DNA of 64,000 bases from Agrobacterium vitis (GCF_013337045.2 NZ_CP118259.1:2108001-2172000); one strand, 5' to 3'; positions 1 through 8,366 are shown, numbered from the stretch's first letter. The notes: generated by a model from the letters alone, not told the origin. Numbers and translations: made by a program.

Positions 1-1382
1 CGGTGCCGATGATCCTGTTTATCGGACAGGTCGCCCGCGACATGCGCGAACGCGAGGCGTTTCAGGAAGTCGAATACCGTCGCGCCTTTACCGAATTTGC
101 CAAATGGGTCGGCGAGATCGATGATGTCGCCCGCATCCCGGAATTTGTCAGCCGCGCCTTTGCGGTCGCCACCTCCGGGCGTCCCGGTTCCGTGGTGCTG
201 ACCCTGCCGGAAGATGTGCTGGTGGAAGAGGCGGACGCGCCAGAAGCCCGCCCCTATATGCCGGTGGACGCGCATCCCGGCCCTAGCCAGATCGCTGCGC
301 TTGGCGCGATGCTGGAAAAGGCGGAACGCCCGCTGGTCATTCTCGGCGGCACCCGCTGGGATGAGGCCTCGGTGAAGGCGTTTGAAGATTTCGCCGCGCA
401 GTGGAAACTGCCGGTCGGCTGCTCCTTCCGCCGCCAGATGCTGTTTGACCATCTGCACCCCAATTACGCGGGCGATGTCGGCATCGGCATCAATCCGGCG
501 CTGGCGAAAGAGGTGAAAGAAGCCGATCTCATCCTGTTGCTGGGCGGGCGTTTTTCCGAAATGCCGTCGTCCTCCTACACACTGATGGACATCCCCTACC
601 CCAACCAAAAACTGGTGCATGTCTACCCAGATCCCTCCGAGCTTGGCCGGGTTTATCGCCCTGATCTCGCCATCTGCGCCAGCCCAAAAGATTTCGTTGC
701 GCCTCTGGTAAGCCTCAAAGCGCCAGCCTTGCCGGTTTGGGCCGAGCGGACAAAAGCCATGCATGCCGCCTATCTGACCTGGTCCACGCCGCCTAAGACC
801 GGACCCGGTGCCGTGCAGATGGGGCCGATCATGGAATGGATCGAAGCCAATACCGCGAAAGACGCCGTCTTCACCAATGGCGCGGGCAATTACGCCACAT
901 GGCTGCACCGTTTCCATCGTTTTCAGGGCTACAACACGCAGGCAGCCCCCACCTCTGGCTCCATGGGCTACGGCCTGCCCGCTGCCGTGGCCGCCAAGGC
1001 GCAGTTTCCCGAACGTGAAGTGATCTGCTTTGCCGGAGACGGCTGCTTCATGATGCACGGACAGGAATTCATCACTGCCGTGCGCTACAATCTGCCGATC
1101 ATCGTTTTGCTGATCAACAACAGCACCTATGGCACGATCCGCATGCATCAGGAGCGCGAATACCCGGGCCGCATCAGCGCCACCGATCTGGTGAACCCGG
1201 ATTTCAAGGCCTTTGCGCAGGCCTATGGCGGACATGGAGAGCTGGTGGAAAAGACTGAGGATTTCGCGGCGGCGTTTAAGCGGGCCCGCGCTTCTGGCAA
1301 ACCGTCGATCATCGAAATCAAGCTGGATGCAGAAGCAATTACGCCGACCCGGACCTTGACTCAAATTCGCGAGAAAAGCTGA
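1..1382 (+). CDS. Thiamine diphosphate-dependent enzyme, acetolactate-synthase-like (5' truncated)
   Basis: This is the C-terminal 459 residues of a ThDP enzyme of the acetolactate synthase / benzoylformate decarboxylase superfamily. The reading frame is open to the window edge. The N-terminal pyrimidine-binding domain, normally about 100 residues longer, is missing, so the gene starts upstream. Visible are the end of the PYR domain (GRPGSVVLTLPEDV), the central domain (LGGTRWDEA, LLLGGRFSE) and the C-terminal PP domain. The PP domain carries the Mg/ThDP motif GDG (GDGCFMMHGQEF) followed some 26 residues later by INNSTYGTIR. Enzymes of this type ligate or decarboxylate 2-oxo acids. The true substrate cannot be told, and a biosynthetic acetolactate synthase is not assured because no small subunit gene follows. 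Downstream is a convergent MarR gene. Confidence 0.85.
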   Translation, partial: VPMILFIGQVARDMREREAFQEVEYRRAFTEFAKWVGEIDDVARIPEFVSRAFAVATSGRPGSVVLTLPEDVLVEEADAPEARPYMPVDAHPGPSQIAALGAMLEKAERPLVILGGTRWDEASVKAFEDFAAQWKLPVGCSFRRQMLFDHLHPNYAGDVGIGINPALAKEVKEADLILLLGGRFSEMPSSSYTLMDIPYPNQKLVHVYPDPSELGRVYRPDLAICASPKDFVAPLVSLKAPALPVWAERTKAMHAAYLTWSTPPKTGPGAVQMGPIMEWIEANTAKDAVFTNGAGNYATWLHRFHRFQGYNTQAAPTSGSMGYGLPAAVAAKAQFPEREVICFAGDGCFMMHGQEFITAVRYNLPIIVLLINNSTYGTIRMHQEREYPGRISATDLVNPDFKAFAQAYGGHGELVEKTEDFAAAFKRARASGKPSIIEIKLDAEAITPTRTLTQIREKS

Positions 1383-1442
1383 TAACGCTTTGAAATGACA
1401 GCCCTCACCCCAAAAGCAAAGCTTGGCAACGGTCTCTCCGCA

Positions 1443-1919
1443 TCATGCTGGAGAGGCCATTGCGGCAAGCCGCACCAGCCAGCTGCGAACAACGGCTTCA
1501 TCATTCTGCGAAAGACCGGATACTAATTCATTTTCAAGCGCATAGACACGTTTCTTTGCCTCATTCAGACGATGATGCCCGGTTTCGGTTAAATCGAGTT
1601 GCTGAATGCGGCCATGAATGGGATGCGGTCGCCGCTCCACAAGCCCTGCCTTCATAAGATTGGCGACGATCACGGTCATGGTCTGCGGTGTCAGCAGCGA
1701 TAAGCGCGCCATATCCGCGCTGGAATGTCCGGGATAGGCAGCCAGCATGGTCAGGACGGAAAACTGCGGCTGGGTTAGATGGAGGTCATCCAACTCCTGC
1801 TCGACGCGGTTTCGATAAGCATTTGCTCCTTGGCGCAGCAGGTAGCCCAAATATCCATCCTCACCCCGTTTCCCTTGGCCTGCCTCAGGCAGGGCGGAAT
1901 CGTTTTGCGTCTTGCACAT
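1443..1919 (-). CDS. MarR-family transcriptional regulator
   Basis: A 158-residue winged-helix regulator with the MarR layout. An N-terminal helix dimerises (YLLRQGANAYRNRVEQEL). The helix-turn-helix lies around residues 60-95 (SADMARLSLLTPQTMTVIVANLMKAGLVER). The wing follows (RPHPIHGRIQQLDLTETG), then C-terminal dimer helices. It is transcribed divergently from an AhpD-like gene, with 62 bp between the two starts. That spacer carries an AT-rich inverted repeat, so this protein probably represses the pair. The ligand is unknown; MarR proteins commonly sense phenolics or oxidants. The start ATG has only a weak Shine-Dalgarno (AGGG). Confidence 0.85.
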   Translation of the reverse strand: MCKTQNDSALPEAGQGKRGEDGYLGYLLRQGANAYRNRVEQELDDLHLTQPQFSVLTMLAAYPGHSSADMARLSLLTPQTMTVIVANLMKAGLVERRPHPIHGRIQQLDLTETGHHRLNEAKKRVYALENELVSGLSQNDEAVVRSWLVRLAAMASPA

Positions 1920-1935
1920 TGTAAGAGCCCTGATA

Positions 1936-1960
1936 TGTTATTCGTACACTGATAATAGCA
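1936..1960. promoter_or_regulatory. Putative MarR operator in divergent promoter region
   Basis: An imperfect inverted repeat, TGTTATT - 11 nt - AATAGCA (6 of 7 positions pair), sits in the 62-bp gap between the divergent MarR and AhpD-like genes. Position and shape fit a MarR dimer site. The regulator assignment is inference. Confidence 0.35.
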
Positions 1961-1981
1961 TCCAAACCGGGCAAACCCAAT

Positions 1982-2455
1982 ATGACAAATCCAAATGCGC
2001 CAGATCCGCAGAGCATAACCTATGAGCACTTTCGCCAGACGTCGGCCGCCGCCCATGCAGCGCTTTTAGCGATGGGAAAAGCTGTCGATGACAGCGGCCT
2101 CGAAAAAGAACTGACGGAACTGGTAAAATTGCGGGTGTCCCAGATCAATGGATGCGCGTTTTGCACGCAACTGCATCTCAATATGGCGCGCCGGATTGGC
2201 GTGGAGACACAAAAACTTGATCTACTGGTCGCATGGCGAGACGCAGGCGTTTATTCGGCCAGGGAAAGAGCAGCACTTTTGTGGGCCGAACAGATCACAA
2301 CCATGGCAACACACCGCACAACAAACGATGATTACATAGCGTTTTTCAGAGATTTCAGCGAGGAAGAAGCCATCAATCTCACGGTTGCCATTGCCAATAT
2401 CAATGCATGGAACAGGATTGCAGGCGGACTGCATTTTCCGCCGCCAGCAGCCTAA
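1982..2455 (+). CDS. Carboxymuconolactone decarboxylase / AhpD-like protein
   Basis: A 157-residue all-helical protein of the CMD/AhpD superfamily. The redox motif C-x-x-C is seen in SQINGCAFCTQLH near residue 55, with the following His typical of peroxidase-active members. The segments AMGKAVDDSGLEKELTELV and ARERAALLWAEQIT match the family fold. It probably acts as a small cytoplasmic thiol peroxidase or reductase. Divergent from the MarR gene, it is the likely target of that regulator. The start is the only ATG consistent with family length. A hairpin follows the stop. Confidence 0.85.
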   Translation: MTNPNAPDPQSITYEHFRQTSAAAHAALLAMGKAVDDSGLEKELTELVKLRVSQINGCAFCTQLHLNMARRIGVETQKLDLLVAWRDAGVYSARERAALLWAEQITTMATHRTTNDDYIAFFRDFSEEEAINLTVAIANINAWNRIAGGLHFPPPAA

Positions 2456-2469
2456 ATATAACGAACAAG

Positions 2470-2491
2470 AAGGCCGGCTTCCACCGGCCTT
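2470..2491. terminator. Bidirectional hairpin between convergent genes
   Basis: Stem AAGGCCGG / CCGGCCTT with a six-base loop lies between the convergent stops of the AhpD-like gene and ridA. It has no strong U-run on either side. Confidence 0.5.
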
Positions 2492-2510
2492 CAAGGTAAA
2501 ATGCAGTGTC

Positions 2511-2852
2511 TTAAATCGCAGCCGTCACGATGAACTCGACCTTGTAATCCGGGGTTGCCAAAGCAGCTTCGCTGGTGGCGCGGGCTGGCGGGTTGGCGGG
2601 GTCGATCCAGGCTTCCCAGACAGCGTTCATTTCAGCGAAAGTCGACATGTCGGAGAGGTAGATGATGGTTTGCAGGATCTTCGACTTGTCGGAACCGGCA
2701 GCGGCCAGCAGGCGATCCACTTCGGCCAGCGCCGACTTGGACTGTTCGGTGACACCAGTGCCTTCGCCGACCTGGCCAGCCAGATAGACGGTATTGCCGT
2801 GGACGACAGCACCGCTCATACGCTTGCCGGGCTCGATACGCTTGATGGACAT
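2511..2852 (-). CDS. RidA-family protein (enamine/imine deaminase type)
   Basis: A 113-residue RidA/YjgF/UK114-family protein; these form trimers that hydrolyse reactive enamines and imines made by PLP enzymes. Family features are GNTVYLAGQVG near the N-terminus, ILQTIIYLSDMSTFAEMNAVW and the C-terminal PARATSEAALATPDYKVEFI. The usual substrate-binding Arg is present in the PARAT segment. The start ATG has a good Shine-Dalgarno (AAGGAG, 7 nt away). Longer readings of this frame run into the next gene and lack a ribosome site. It is the last gene of a same-strand row DUF4432 - BLH phosphatase - RidA. Confidence 0.9.
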   Translation of the reverse strand: MSIKRIEPGKRMSGAVVHGNTVYLAGQVGEGTGVTEQSKSALAEVDRLLAAAGSDKSKILQTIIYLSDMSTFAEMNAVWEAWIDPANPPARATSEAALATPDYKVEFIVTAAI

Positions 2853-2885
2853 GGAATATCTCCTTGAGGTTGTGAAACACGAAAA

Positions 2886-2907
2886 CGCTGCGGAACTTGC
2901 CGCAGCG
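2886..2907 (-). terminator. Hairpin between BLH gene and ridA
   Basis: Perfect 8-bp stem CGCTGCGG / CCGCAGCG with a 6-nt loop; on the minus strand it is followed by TTTTCG. It lies in the 76-bp gap between the BLH gene and ridA, so it may terminate or attenuate transcription between them. Confidence 0.5.
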
Positions 2908-2928
2908 TGGGTAAGTTTTTTTGACCGC

Positions 2929-3264
2929 TTAACGCTGGCGCAAGCTGTGTTCGTAGGTTGCCGTGGAGCGGGCACCGGAACGACAATAGCCGAGCATCGG
3001 GCGCTCCAAATCATCAAGCGCGTCGACCATGGCGGCGACGGCATCCGGCGTGACGCCCATCGGGCCAACCGGAATATGGCGGATAGCAAGCCCCAGTTCT
3101 TCGGCCCGGGCAGCAATGGCGGCAAAATCCGGCTGGCCGGGCTCTTCTCCATCCGGGCGATGGCAAACGATGGATTTGAAACCCAGCGCCTTGATATCAT
3201 CCAGATCATCGAGACTGATCTGACCGCTGACGGAATATTCCTCGTTGATCGGCCTGATATTCAT
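2929..3264 (-). CDS. BLH / DUF442 phosphatase-like protein (TIGR01244 family)
   Basis: A 111-residue cysteine-phosphatase-fold protein of the beta-lactamase-hydrolase-like (BLH, DUF442) family. The phosphate-binding loop C-x5-R is intact in GYCRSGARS near residue 94. Early conserved segments are SVSGQISLDDLDDIKALGFKS and CHRPDGEEPGQPDF. In BLH proteins of related bacteria this domain, alone or fused to a sulfur dioxygenase, is tied to sulfide handling and biofilm control; no partner dioxygenase is seen here. The start has a good ribosome site (AAGGA, 8 nt). It sits between DUF4432 and ridA in the same orientation. Confidence 0.8.
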   Translation of the reverse strand: MNIRPINEEYSVSGQISLDDLDDIKALGFKSIVCHRPDGEEPGQPDFAAIAARAEELGLAIRHIPVGPMGVTPDAVAAMVDALDDLERPMLGYCRSGARSTATYEHSLRQR

Positions 3265-3367
3265 CGTCGCATCCTTTTCAAAACCGGCTTAATTGAAACC
3301 GGCCAAACATTTACGATGTGGATACCGGGGCGTCAACGCCGCAAGCGGATTCCAGACGCGCCAGTTC

Positions 3368-4198
3368 TTATACGAAGAAGAAATCCAGCCCGAAGTCCCG
3401 GCTCTCACCCGGCGCCAGCATGTCGAGTTCGCCGCCCTTGGCGAGATCCTCGCGCCCAACCCAGCGATGGGAGACCGGCTCGATGCCCACCACATTGGCG
3501 GGTGCCTGCTGGTTGCGCCAGATTTGCAGGAAGGGCAGGCTTGCCGTGTCAAAACGCACCACCAGCGTCAGCCCGCCAACCGAGGCGATTGGGCCGAGCC
3601 GAAATTCCGCCCAGCCATTCGCTCCCGCCGAGTCGCCGCTGGCGGCAACGCAGAACACCCCGCCCGGCTCCGCGCCGAAGCGCCAGCCGAAACCGCCTTC
3701 GTCCAGCATTGCGCCTTCCATCCGCACCGCATCGTCGAACAGTTTTGCAGCTACATTCATGTGATACATCAGCATGGCGGGAAACGGCCCATCACCGCTA
3801 TTGGTGATCCGGTCGCGGAGCGCGACAGCACCGGTTTGCGCATCGATGCGCCAATGACGCTCCAGAAGCGACTGGCCGCCATCGGCATGACTTACCGGAA
3901 TTTCAGCCCGGCACTCACTGTCGCTCTGATGAAGGATCGTCGCTGGATGCGATGAAAACGAACCATGCAACGGATAGCGCCGATCGCTGCCATCGCCAAT
4001 CGGTTCCGGGTGACGAATATGGTCCGGGCCACAGGTAAAGAGAAAACCTTCAAGCGAATGGTCGATGCGCGGATCGCCATCATCAGGGATGGCCCGATGC
4101 GGCGACAGATCGACACCATCGATGGTCAAGGTGCGAATATCCAGAACCGAGGTCGGGTCCAGTTCAACGATTGGACCCTTGGCTGCCCGTAGCTTCAT
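3368..4198 (-). CDS. DUF4432 / aldose-1-epimerase-like protein
   Basis: A 276-residue protein resembling the DUF4432 branch of the galactose mutarotase-like beta-sandwich fold. Typical segments are EGFLFTCGPDHIRHP, YPLHGSFSSHPA (His pair in the ligand cleft), MLMYHMNVAAKLFDD and GIEPVSHRWVGREDL. Proteins of this family are expected to bind or epimerise a sugar, but the substrate is not known. The ATG follows a strong AGGAGGAG. It is the promoter-proximal gene of the row with the BLH gene and ridA (104 bp to the next start). Confidence 0.7.
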   Translation of the reverse strand: MKLRAAKGPIVELDPTSVLDIRTLTIDGVDLSPHRAIPDDGDPRIDHSLEGFLFTCGPDHIRHPEPIGDGSDRRYPLHGSFSSHPATILHQSDSECRAEIPVSHADGGQSLLERHWRIDAQTGAVALRDRITNSGDGPFPAMLMYHMNVAAKLFDDAVRMEGAMLDEGGFGWRFGAEPGGVFCVAASGDSAGANGWAEFRLGPIASVGGLTLVVRFDTASLPFLQIWRNQQAPANVVGIEPVSHRWVGREDLAKGGELDMLAPGESRDFGLDFFFV

Positions 4199-4435
4199 GA
4201 TTCGTCTCCTCCTGCAATCCGCACAGCATTACCGCGTCGATAGCGACCTATGCCATGTCCCAGACCGTGTAAAATGCGGCAGACACCGTTTTTCCGCTTT
4301 AAACCCCTATTGATCATGGGGGTTTAACAGTTTCTTCACTTCGTTTTCATTTTTCCATATTAGCGTCAAAATTACAGTGTCTCAGCAGATTATCTGGAAT
4401 TGTCCATGCTTTGGCGCGAACGCCTCAAATTCCCT

Positions 4436-4465
4436 GAACCGGATAGGGTTGAACCGGATAGGGTT
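4436..4465 (+). repeat. 15-bp tandem duplication upstream of L,D-transpeptidase
   Basis: Two exact head-to-tail copies of GAACCGGATAGGGTT end about 40 bp before the transpeptidase start. It is probably a simple duplication in the leader. Confidence 0.6.
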
Positions 4466-4503
4466 TGGGACGTTATGCAAGAAACCAACCGGAAAGATCA
4501 CCC

Positions 4504-5841
4504 GTGCAGCCGCTTTGGAAAACTGGTCTCATCGTCGTCGCGCTTCTCTCAACCGTGTCGCAGCCTGCGCTGGCGCGCAGCCCCTATACGGGGCAGAACG
4601 CGAATACCGTGCTGATTACACCCTCAGGAGAGGTTCTGGATTTCGTACCAGAACAAGGCTCGGTGATGATTAGCCGCGACCGCATGGGCCGCACGGTATT
4701 GATCGACCGCTCCGGCAATCTTATCGCCACGGAAATGCCTGCGGACATGGTCTATGGCCGCGCCGACCGCAATCGTTATCCCAATGATTATTATCCGCCT
4801 GCCCCTTCTGGCGGCGGCTATGACGATGAGGACATGGCGACCGGCGGCATTCCAGAGGATCAACCCGTCGAGCGTCAGCCCCTCGGCCAGGGCTATCCGC
4901 AAAATGTCAACCACGATCCGTCGGTGAGCGACGATGCCCTGGCACGGCCTGCGTCCCCCTCGACCGCAACGCCTTCAACGCTTGGCAGCACCGGCAAGGC
5001 CAAGCCGGAAATCACCGCACTTCAGGTGTTTCTTGCCCGCGAAGGGTTTTCGCCGGGCGCTATCGACGGCCATATGGGCATGAATGTGCAAAAGGCGCTG
5101 GAAGCCTGGCAGCAGAAGACCGGCGAGACGCTGAACCCTAATGACACCGACGCCATCATGGAGCGGCTGCGGATGAATGGCGGCCTGCCCTTCACCAGCT
5201 ACACGCTGACCGCCGCCGATGCCGCTGGTCCGTATGTGGCGGAAATTCCTGAGGATTACAGCCAGAAGGCTGCGATGCCGTCGCTTGGCTATACATCCAC
5301 CACGGAAATGCTGGCGGAGAAATTCCACATGGATGAGGGCTACTTGAAAGCGCTCAATCCCGGTGTCGATTTCACTGTTCCCGGCAGCACGGTCAAAGTG
5401 GTCAGCATCGGCCAGCCCCATAGTGGCAGAGTTGCTCGCATCGTTGCCGACAAGGGACGCAAACAGGTTCTGGCATATGGCGAGGATGGCCAGTTGATCA
5501 CCGCCTATCCGGCCAGCATCGGCTCCAATGACACGCCGTCGCCATCCGGCACCGTGCAGGTACAGCGCGTCGCGTTCGATCCCGGCTATACCTATAATCC
5601 GAAGGTGAATTTCCAGCAGGGTGCCAATGACAAGGTGCTGAATATTCCGCCAGGCCCGAATGGCCCGGTCGGCACCGTCTGGATTGCCCTGTCCAAGCCC
5701 ACCTACGGCATCCACGGCACGCCGGAGCCCTCGAAAATCGGTCGCACCCAGAGCCACGGCTGTATCCGCCTGACCAATTGGGATGCAACGGAACTGGCCA
5801 AGATGGTGCAGCCGGGTGTTACCGTGGAATTCGTTGACTGA
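4504..5841 (+). CDS. Periplasmic L,D-transpeptidase (YkuD) with peptidoglycan-binding domain
   Basis: A 445-residue cell-wall enzyme that cross-links peptidoglycan or attaches proteins through meso-diaminopimelate. I choose the GTG at 4504: GGAAAG lies 7 nt upstream and the protein then begins with a signal peptide (MQPLWKTGLIVVALLSTVS..ALA). An in-frame TTG 39 bp earlier has no such site. Order: signal peptide 1-25; a Gly/Pro/Tyr-rich low-complexity stretch to about 150; a PG_binding_1 domain about 165-220 (LQVFLAREGFSPGAIDG); a linker; a YkuD domain about 310-445. The catalytic motif is complete: HG at about 404, then SHGC with Cys near 420 and R two residues on. A strong terminator follows. 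Confidence 0.9.
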   Translation: MQPLWKTGLIVVALLSTVSQPALARSPYTGQNANTVLITPSGEVLDFVPEQGSVMISRDRMGRTVLIDRSGNLIATEMPADMVYGRADRNRYPNDYYPPAPSGGGYDDEDMATGGIPEDQPVERQPLGQGYPQNVNHDPSVSDDALARPASPSTATPSTLGSTGKAKPEITALQVFLAREGFSPGAIDGHMGMNVQKALEAWQQKTGETLNPNDTDAIMERLRMNGGLPFTSYTLTAADAAGPYVAEIPEDYSQKAAMPSLGYTSTTEMLAEKFHMDEGYLKALNPGVDFTVPGSTVKVVSIGQPHSGRVARIVADKGRKQVLAYGEDGQLITAYPASIGSNDTPSPSGTVQVQRVAFDPGYTYNPKVNFQQGANDKVLNIPPGPNGPVGTVWIALSKPTYGIHGTPEPSKIGRTQSHGCIRLTNWDATELAKMVQPGVTVEFVD

Positions 5842-5862
5842 GTGCGGTCATCTTAAGCACAT

Positions 5863-5904
5863 AAAAATGCCCCGCCGACGGTTGTCGTAGCGGGGCATTT
5901 TTTT
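5863..5904. terminator. Rho-independent terminator
   Basis: Stem AAAAATGCCCCGC / GCGGGGCATTTTT followed by further T residues, between convergent genes. The mirrored A/T flanks let it work in both directions. Confidence 0.85.
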
Positions 5905-5926
5905 GGCTTATACCATTATACAAGTC

Positions 5927-6643
5927 TCAGGCGGCATCGCCGATCAGCCGCAAAAGGCGCGGGCGCAGGCTGCGCACCACTTTGACCGGCAGCAGATGCA
6001 CGACTTCCGCAGCAAAGGCGCGTGAATTGTCCTGCGCCTTATCCAGATTGCTGACCTTGGCCGGGTCCATCGAATAGACCGTGCCGCCGGTTTCAAAAAT
6101 GTCGCGGAAGGCGTTGCGCTCGGCAATCGGCGTGTTGATGACATTCACCCCCCGCGCCGCCAGCAGGCCCTTGATGGCAAGAAGCGCCCGCGTGGTAACC
6201 ATCGACGCAACCCGCGTCAGAACCACTGAATGCGGGATGACCAGATTACCAGCAATCCGCATCTGTTCGATCAGGTCGAGGATCTGGGCGGCACCCTTGG
6301 CGTCCATGGCACAGCCCTGAACCGGGATCATCACATGGTCGGAAAGCCCGATGGCCATGGTGACGATGGCGTCACGCGCACCGGCCAGGTCGATGATAAC
6401 GTAATCGGCGGTTTTGCGGCCTTCCCGGATATGGCCTTGCAACGACCCAACGCTGACTTCGGAAATGACTTCGATATTGTGCTGCAACCCGGCGGCTTCC
6501 GACCATTGGGTAATCCAGCGTTGCGGATCGGCATCGAGAATACAGATCCGGTAGCCCTGATGGGCAAGTTCTGTGGCAAGCAGCAGTGCTGCTGTGGTTT
6601 TACCCGCACCGCCCTTGGCATTGGCAAATGAGATGACTGGCAT
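5927..6643 (-). CDS. ParA/VirC1-like P-loop ATPase (orphan)
   Basis: A 238-residue deviant Walker-A ATPase. The motif FANAKGGAGKTTAALLLATELA at the N-terminus carries the signature Lys. Next are ILDADPQRWITQW (Walker A') and VIIDLAGARDAIV (Walker B). Layout and length resemble VirC1 and small ParA proteins that position plasmids or complexes at the pole or septum. No parB or parS-like partner is adjacent, so it is an orphan and its cargo is unknown. Start chosen at MPVISF, where GAGGA lies 5 nt upstream; a longer frame of 20 residues lacks a ribosome site. Confidence 0.8.
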   Translation of the reverse strand: MPVISFANAKGGAGKTTAALLLATELAHQGYRICILDADPQRWITQWSEAAGLQHNIEVISEVSVGSLQGHIREGRKTADYVIIDLAGARDAIVTMAIGLSDHVMIPVQGCAMDAKGAAQILDLIEQMRIAGNLVIPHSVVLTRVASMVTTRALLAIKGLLAARGVNVINTPIAERNAFRDIFETGGTVYSMDPAKVSNLDKAQDNSRAFAAEVVHLLPVKVVRSLRPRLLRLIGDAA

Positions 6644-6800
6644 TGGTGTCCTCGATGCTATGATTGAGCCACTCATCGCTCTAACAGGCACCCGGCTATT
6701 CATGGCGCCCGGTTAATACATCCTTGCTAAAAATGGTTAATAAATAGCAAATGACGTATATAAGTTCTTGTGAATAAAATTCTGGGTTACGGTTCTTACT

Positions 6801-6905
6801 CTACAGCGCCGTTCGTTTTATAAAACGCACAAAGGACGCTGTAACACTTTAAATCTGCCGCATAATTTTCTCCTTAAATCGATTCCGATTTAAGGAATTA
6901 TGCAG
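6801..6905 (+). repeat. Dispersed two-hairpin intergenic element, copy 1
   Basis: Hairpin 1 has an outer stem TACAGCG (6802-6808) with CGCTGTA (6837-6843) and an inner self-complementary CGTTTTATAAAACG. Hairpin 2 has CCTTAAATCG (6872-6881) with CGATTTAAGG (6886-6895), flanked by GCATAATT / AATTATGC. Related copies occur at 29409-29479 (plus strand) and 53047-53154 (minus strand), with a possible degenerate half near 54513-54530. It fills most of the gap upstream of the ParA-like gene. Confidence 0.8.
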
Positions 6906-6924
6906 TAGGCTGGAGATGGATTTC

Positions 6925-8070
6925 TTAAAAACATTCAGCCAGCAACGCCCTGGTATTCTCCAAGGTCATTTTGACGGGATTGCTCGCTGCACTTGCATCC
7001 CGGATCGCCATGGCGGCCAGGTCGTCCAGCCGGTCGCCGGGCACGCCAAGCTCGCTCAGATTGCCCGGAATGGCGAGATCCTCACGAAACACCATCAGAA
7101 AATCATGGAAGCCATCGAAGCCGCCCTGGATTTCCAGATAGCCCGCCAATTTCTCGATCTTGCGCTCTATGGCCTTGCGGTTGAAATGCACCACCATCGG
7201 CATCAGCACGGCATTGGTTGTGCCATGATGGGTGTTATAGACTGCCCCGATCGGGTGCGACAGCGCGTGAATGGCCCCCAGCCCCTTTTGCAGGGCAATC
7301 GATCCCATGACCGCCGCCGACATCATGTTAAGCCGGGCTTCCAGATCCACCGGATCACGATAGGCCTTGGGCAGAAACTCCTTGACCAAACGCATCCCCT
7401 CGATGGCGATACCCTGGCCGAGTGGATGATAGACCGGTGAACAATAGGCCTCCAGGCAATGGGCGAAAGCATCCATGCCGGTGCCAGCCGTGATGGATTT
7501 TGGCATGCCAACCGTCAATTCCGGGTCGCAAATGACGATTGCCGGCAGCATTTTCGGATGAAAGATCGCGGTCTTGACATGGGTGACGGTATTGGTGATC
7601 ACGCAGGTGCGCCCCACTTCGGCACCGGTTCCCGCAGTGGTTGGCACGGTCACGACCGGCAAAATCGTCGCCTCATTGGCATCACGCCAGCCCTCGGTGC
7701 CAGCGGCGAAATCCCAAACCGGTCGGGCCTGGCCTGCCATGAAAGCCAAGCATTTACCCAGATCAATCCCCGACCCGCCGCCAAAGGCGACAACACCATC
7801 GTGACCACCCTGTCGAAGGGCCACCAGCCCGGCTTCCAGATTAAGTTCTGTCGGGTTTGGGTCGACATCGGCAAACAGGGCATTGTCCAACCCAGCGTCA
7901 CTCAACGTTTCCTTTGCCACCCTGGTAATCGCCAGCGATGCCAATCCGCGGTCGGTCACCAGCAGCGGATTGCGCATACCAAGGGATTTGCACGCATCGC
8001 CGAGTTCTTCTATTCGCCCGCGCCCGACCCTGATGTCGGTCGGATAACTCCAATTCGCAAAGATTTTCAT
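6925..8070 (-). CDS. Iron-containing alcohol dehydrogenase
   Basis: A 381-residue group III (Fe-type) NAD(P)-dependent alcohol dehydrogenase. The nucleotide motif GGGSGIDLGK lies near residue 97. The second conserved block is VPTTAGTGAEVG. Metal ligands are the Asp and His in MDAFAHCLEAYCS, the His in HALSHPIGAVYNTHHG and the later His of the same segment. It interconverts an alcohol or hydroxy acid and a carbonyl; the substrate is unknown. The start MKIFANW has GGAAGGAG about 10 nt upstream; longer readings do not resemble the family. It shares a strand with an APC permease 318 bp upstream, possibly a joint catabolic unit. Confidence 0.9.
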   Translation of the reverse strand: MKIFANWSYPTDIRVGRGRIEELGDACKSLGMRNPLLVTDRGLASLAITRVAKETLSDAGLDNALFADVDPNPTELNLEAGLVALRQGGHDGVVAFGGGSGIDLGKCLAFMAGQARPVWDFAAGTEGWRDANEATILPVVTVPTTAGTGAEVGRTCVITNTVTHVKTAIFHPKMLPAIVICDPELTVGMPKSITAGTGMDAFAHCLEAYCSPVYHPLGQGIAIEGMRLVKEFLPKAYRDPVDLEARLNMMSAAVMGSIALQKGLGAIHALSHPIGAVYNTHHGTTNAVLMPMVVHFNRKAIERKIEKLAGYLEIQGGFDGFHDFLMVFREDLAIPGNLSELGVPGDRLDDLAAMAIRDASAASNPVKMTLENTRALLAECF

Positions 8071-8342
8071 GATCGCATCACTCCTTCCACCGGAGGATCG
8101 AAGAGGGATCGGAAAAGGCAAAAAGGACACAGCTAGGATCATGCCGCTGCTTGCGTCTGACCACAGTGCAAACCTCAGAAAACTTGAACCTCCCGAATGC
8201 GGGCTTTCCTCCTTGCCCACACCAGCCATGGTAGGGCATCTAATATAAATAACTACTAATCAAAAAGGGAAAATCACTGGCTTCGCCACAGCAATTTAAA
8301 ATTTCAAAAGAAACAAGCCTCACGCTTCCATTGAGTCAAACT

Positions 8343-8366
8343 GAGGTCGCCGACCCGGGCGACCTC
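8343..8366 (-). terminator. Hairpin downstream of APC permease
   Basis: A 9-bp stem GAGGTCGCC / GGCGACCTC with a 6-nt loop begins 22 bp after the permease stop; only weak T content follows. The rest of 8071-8388 shows no gene. Confidence 0.55.

Noticed and set aside
2794..3807. 337-codon plus-strand open frame
   Set aside because: It is antisense to the BLH and DUF4432 genes, has Arg/Pro-rich composition typical of a shadow frame, and no ribosome site.
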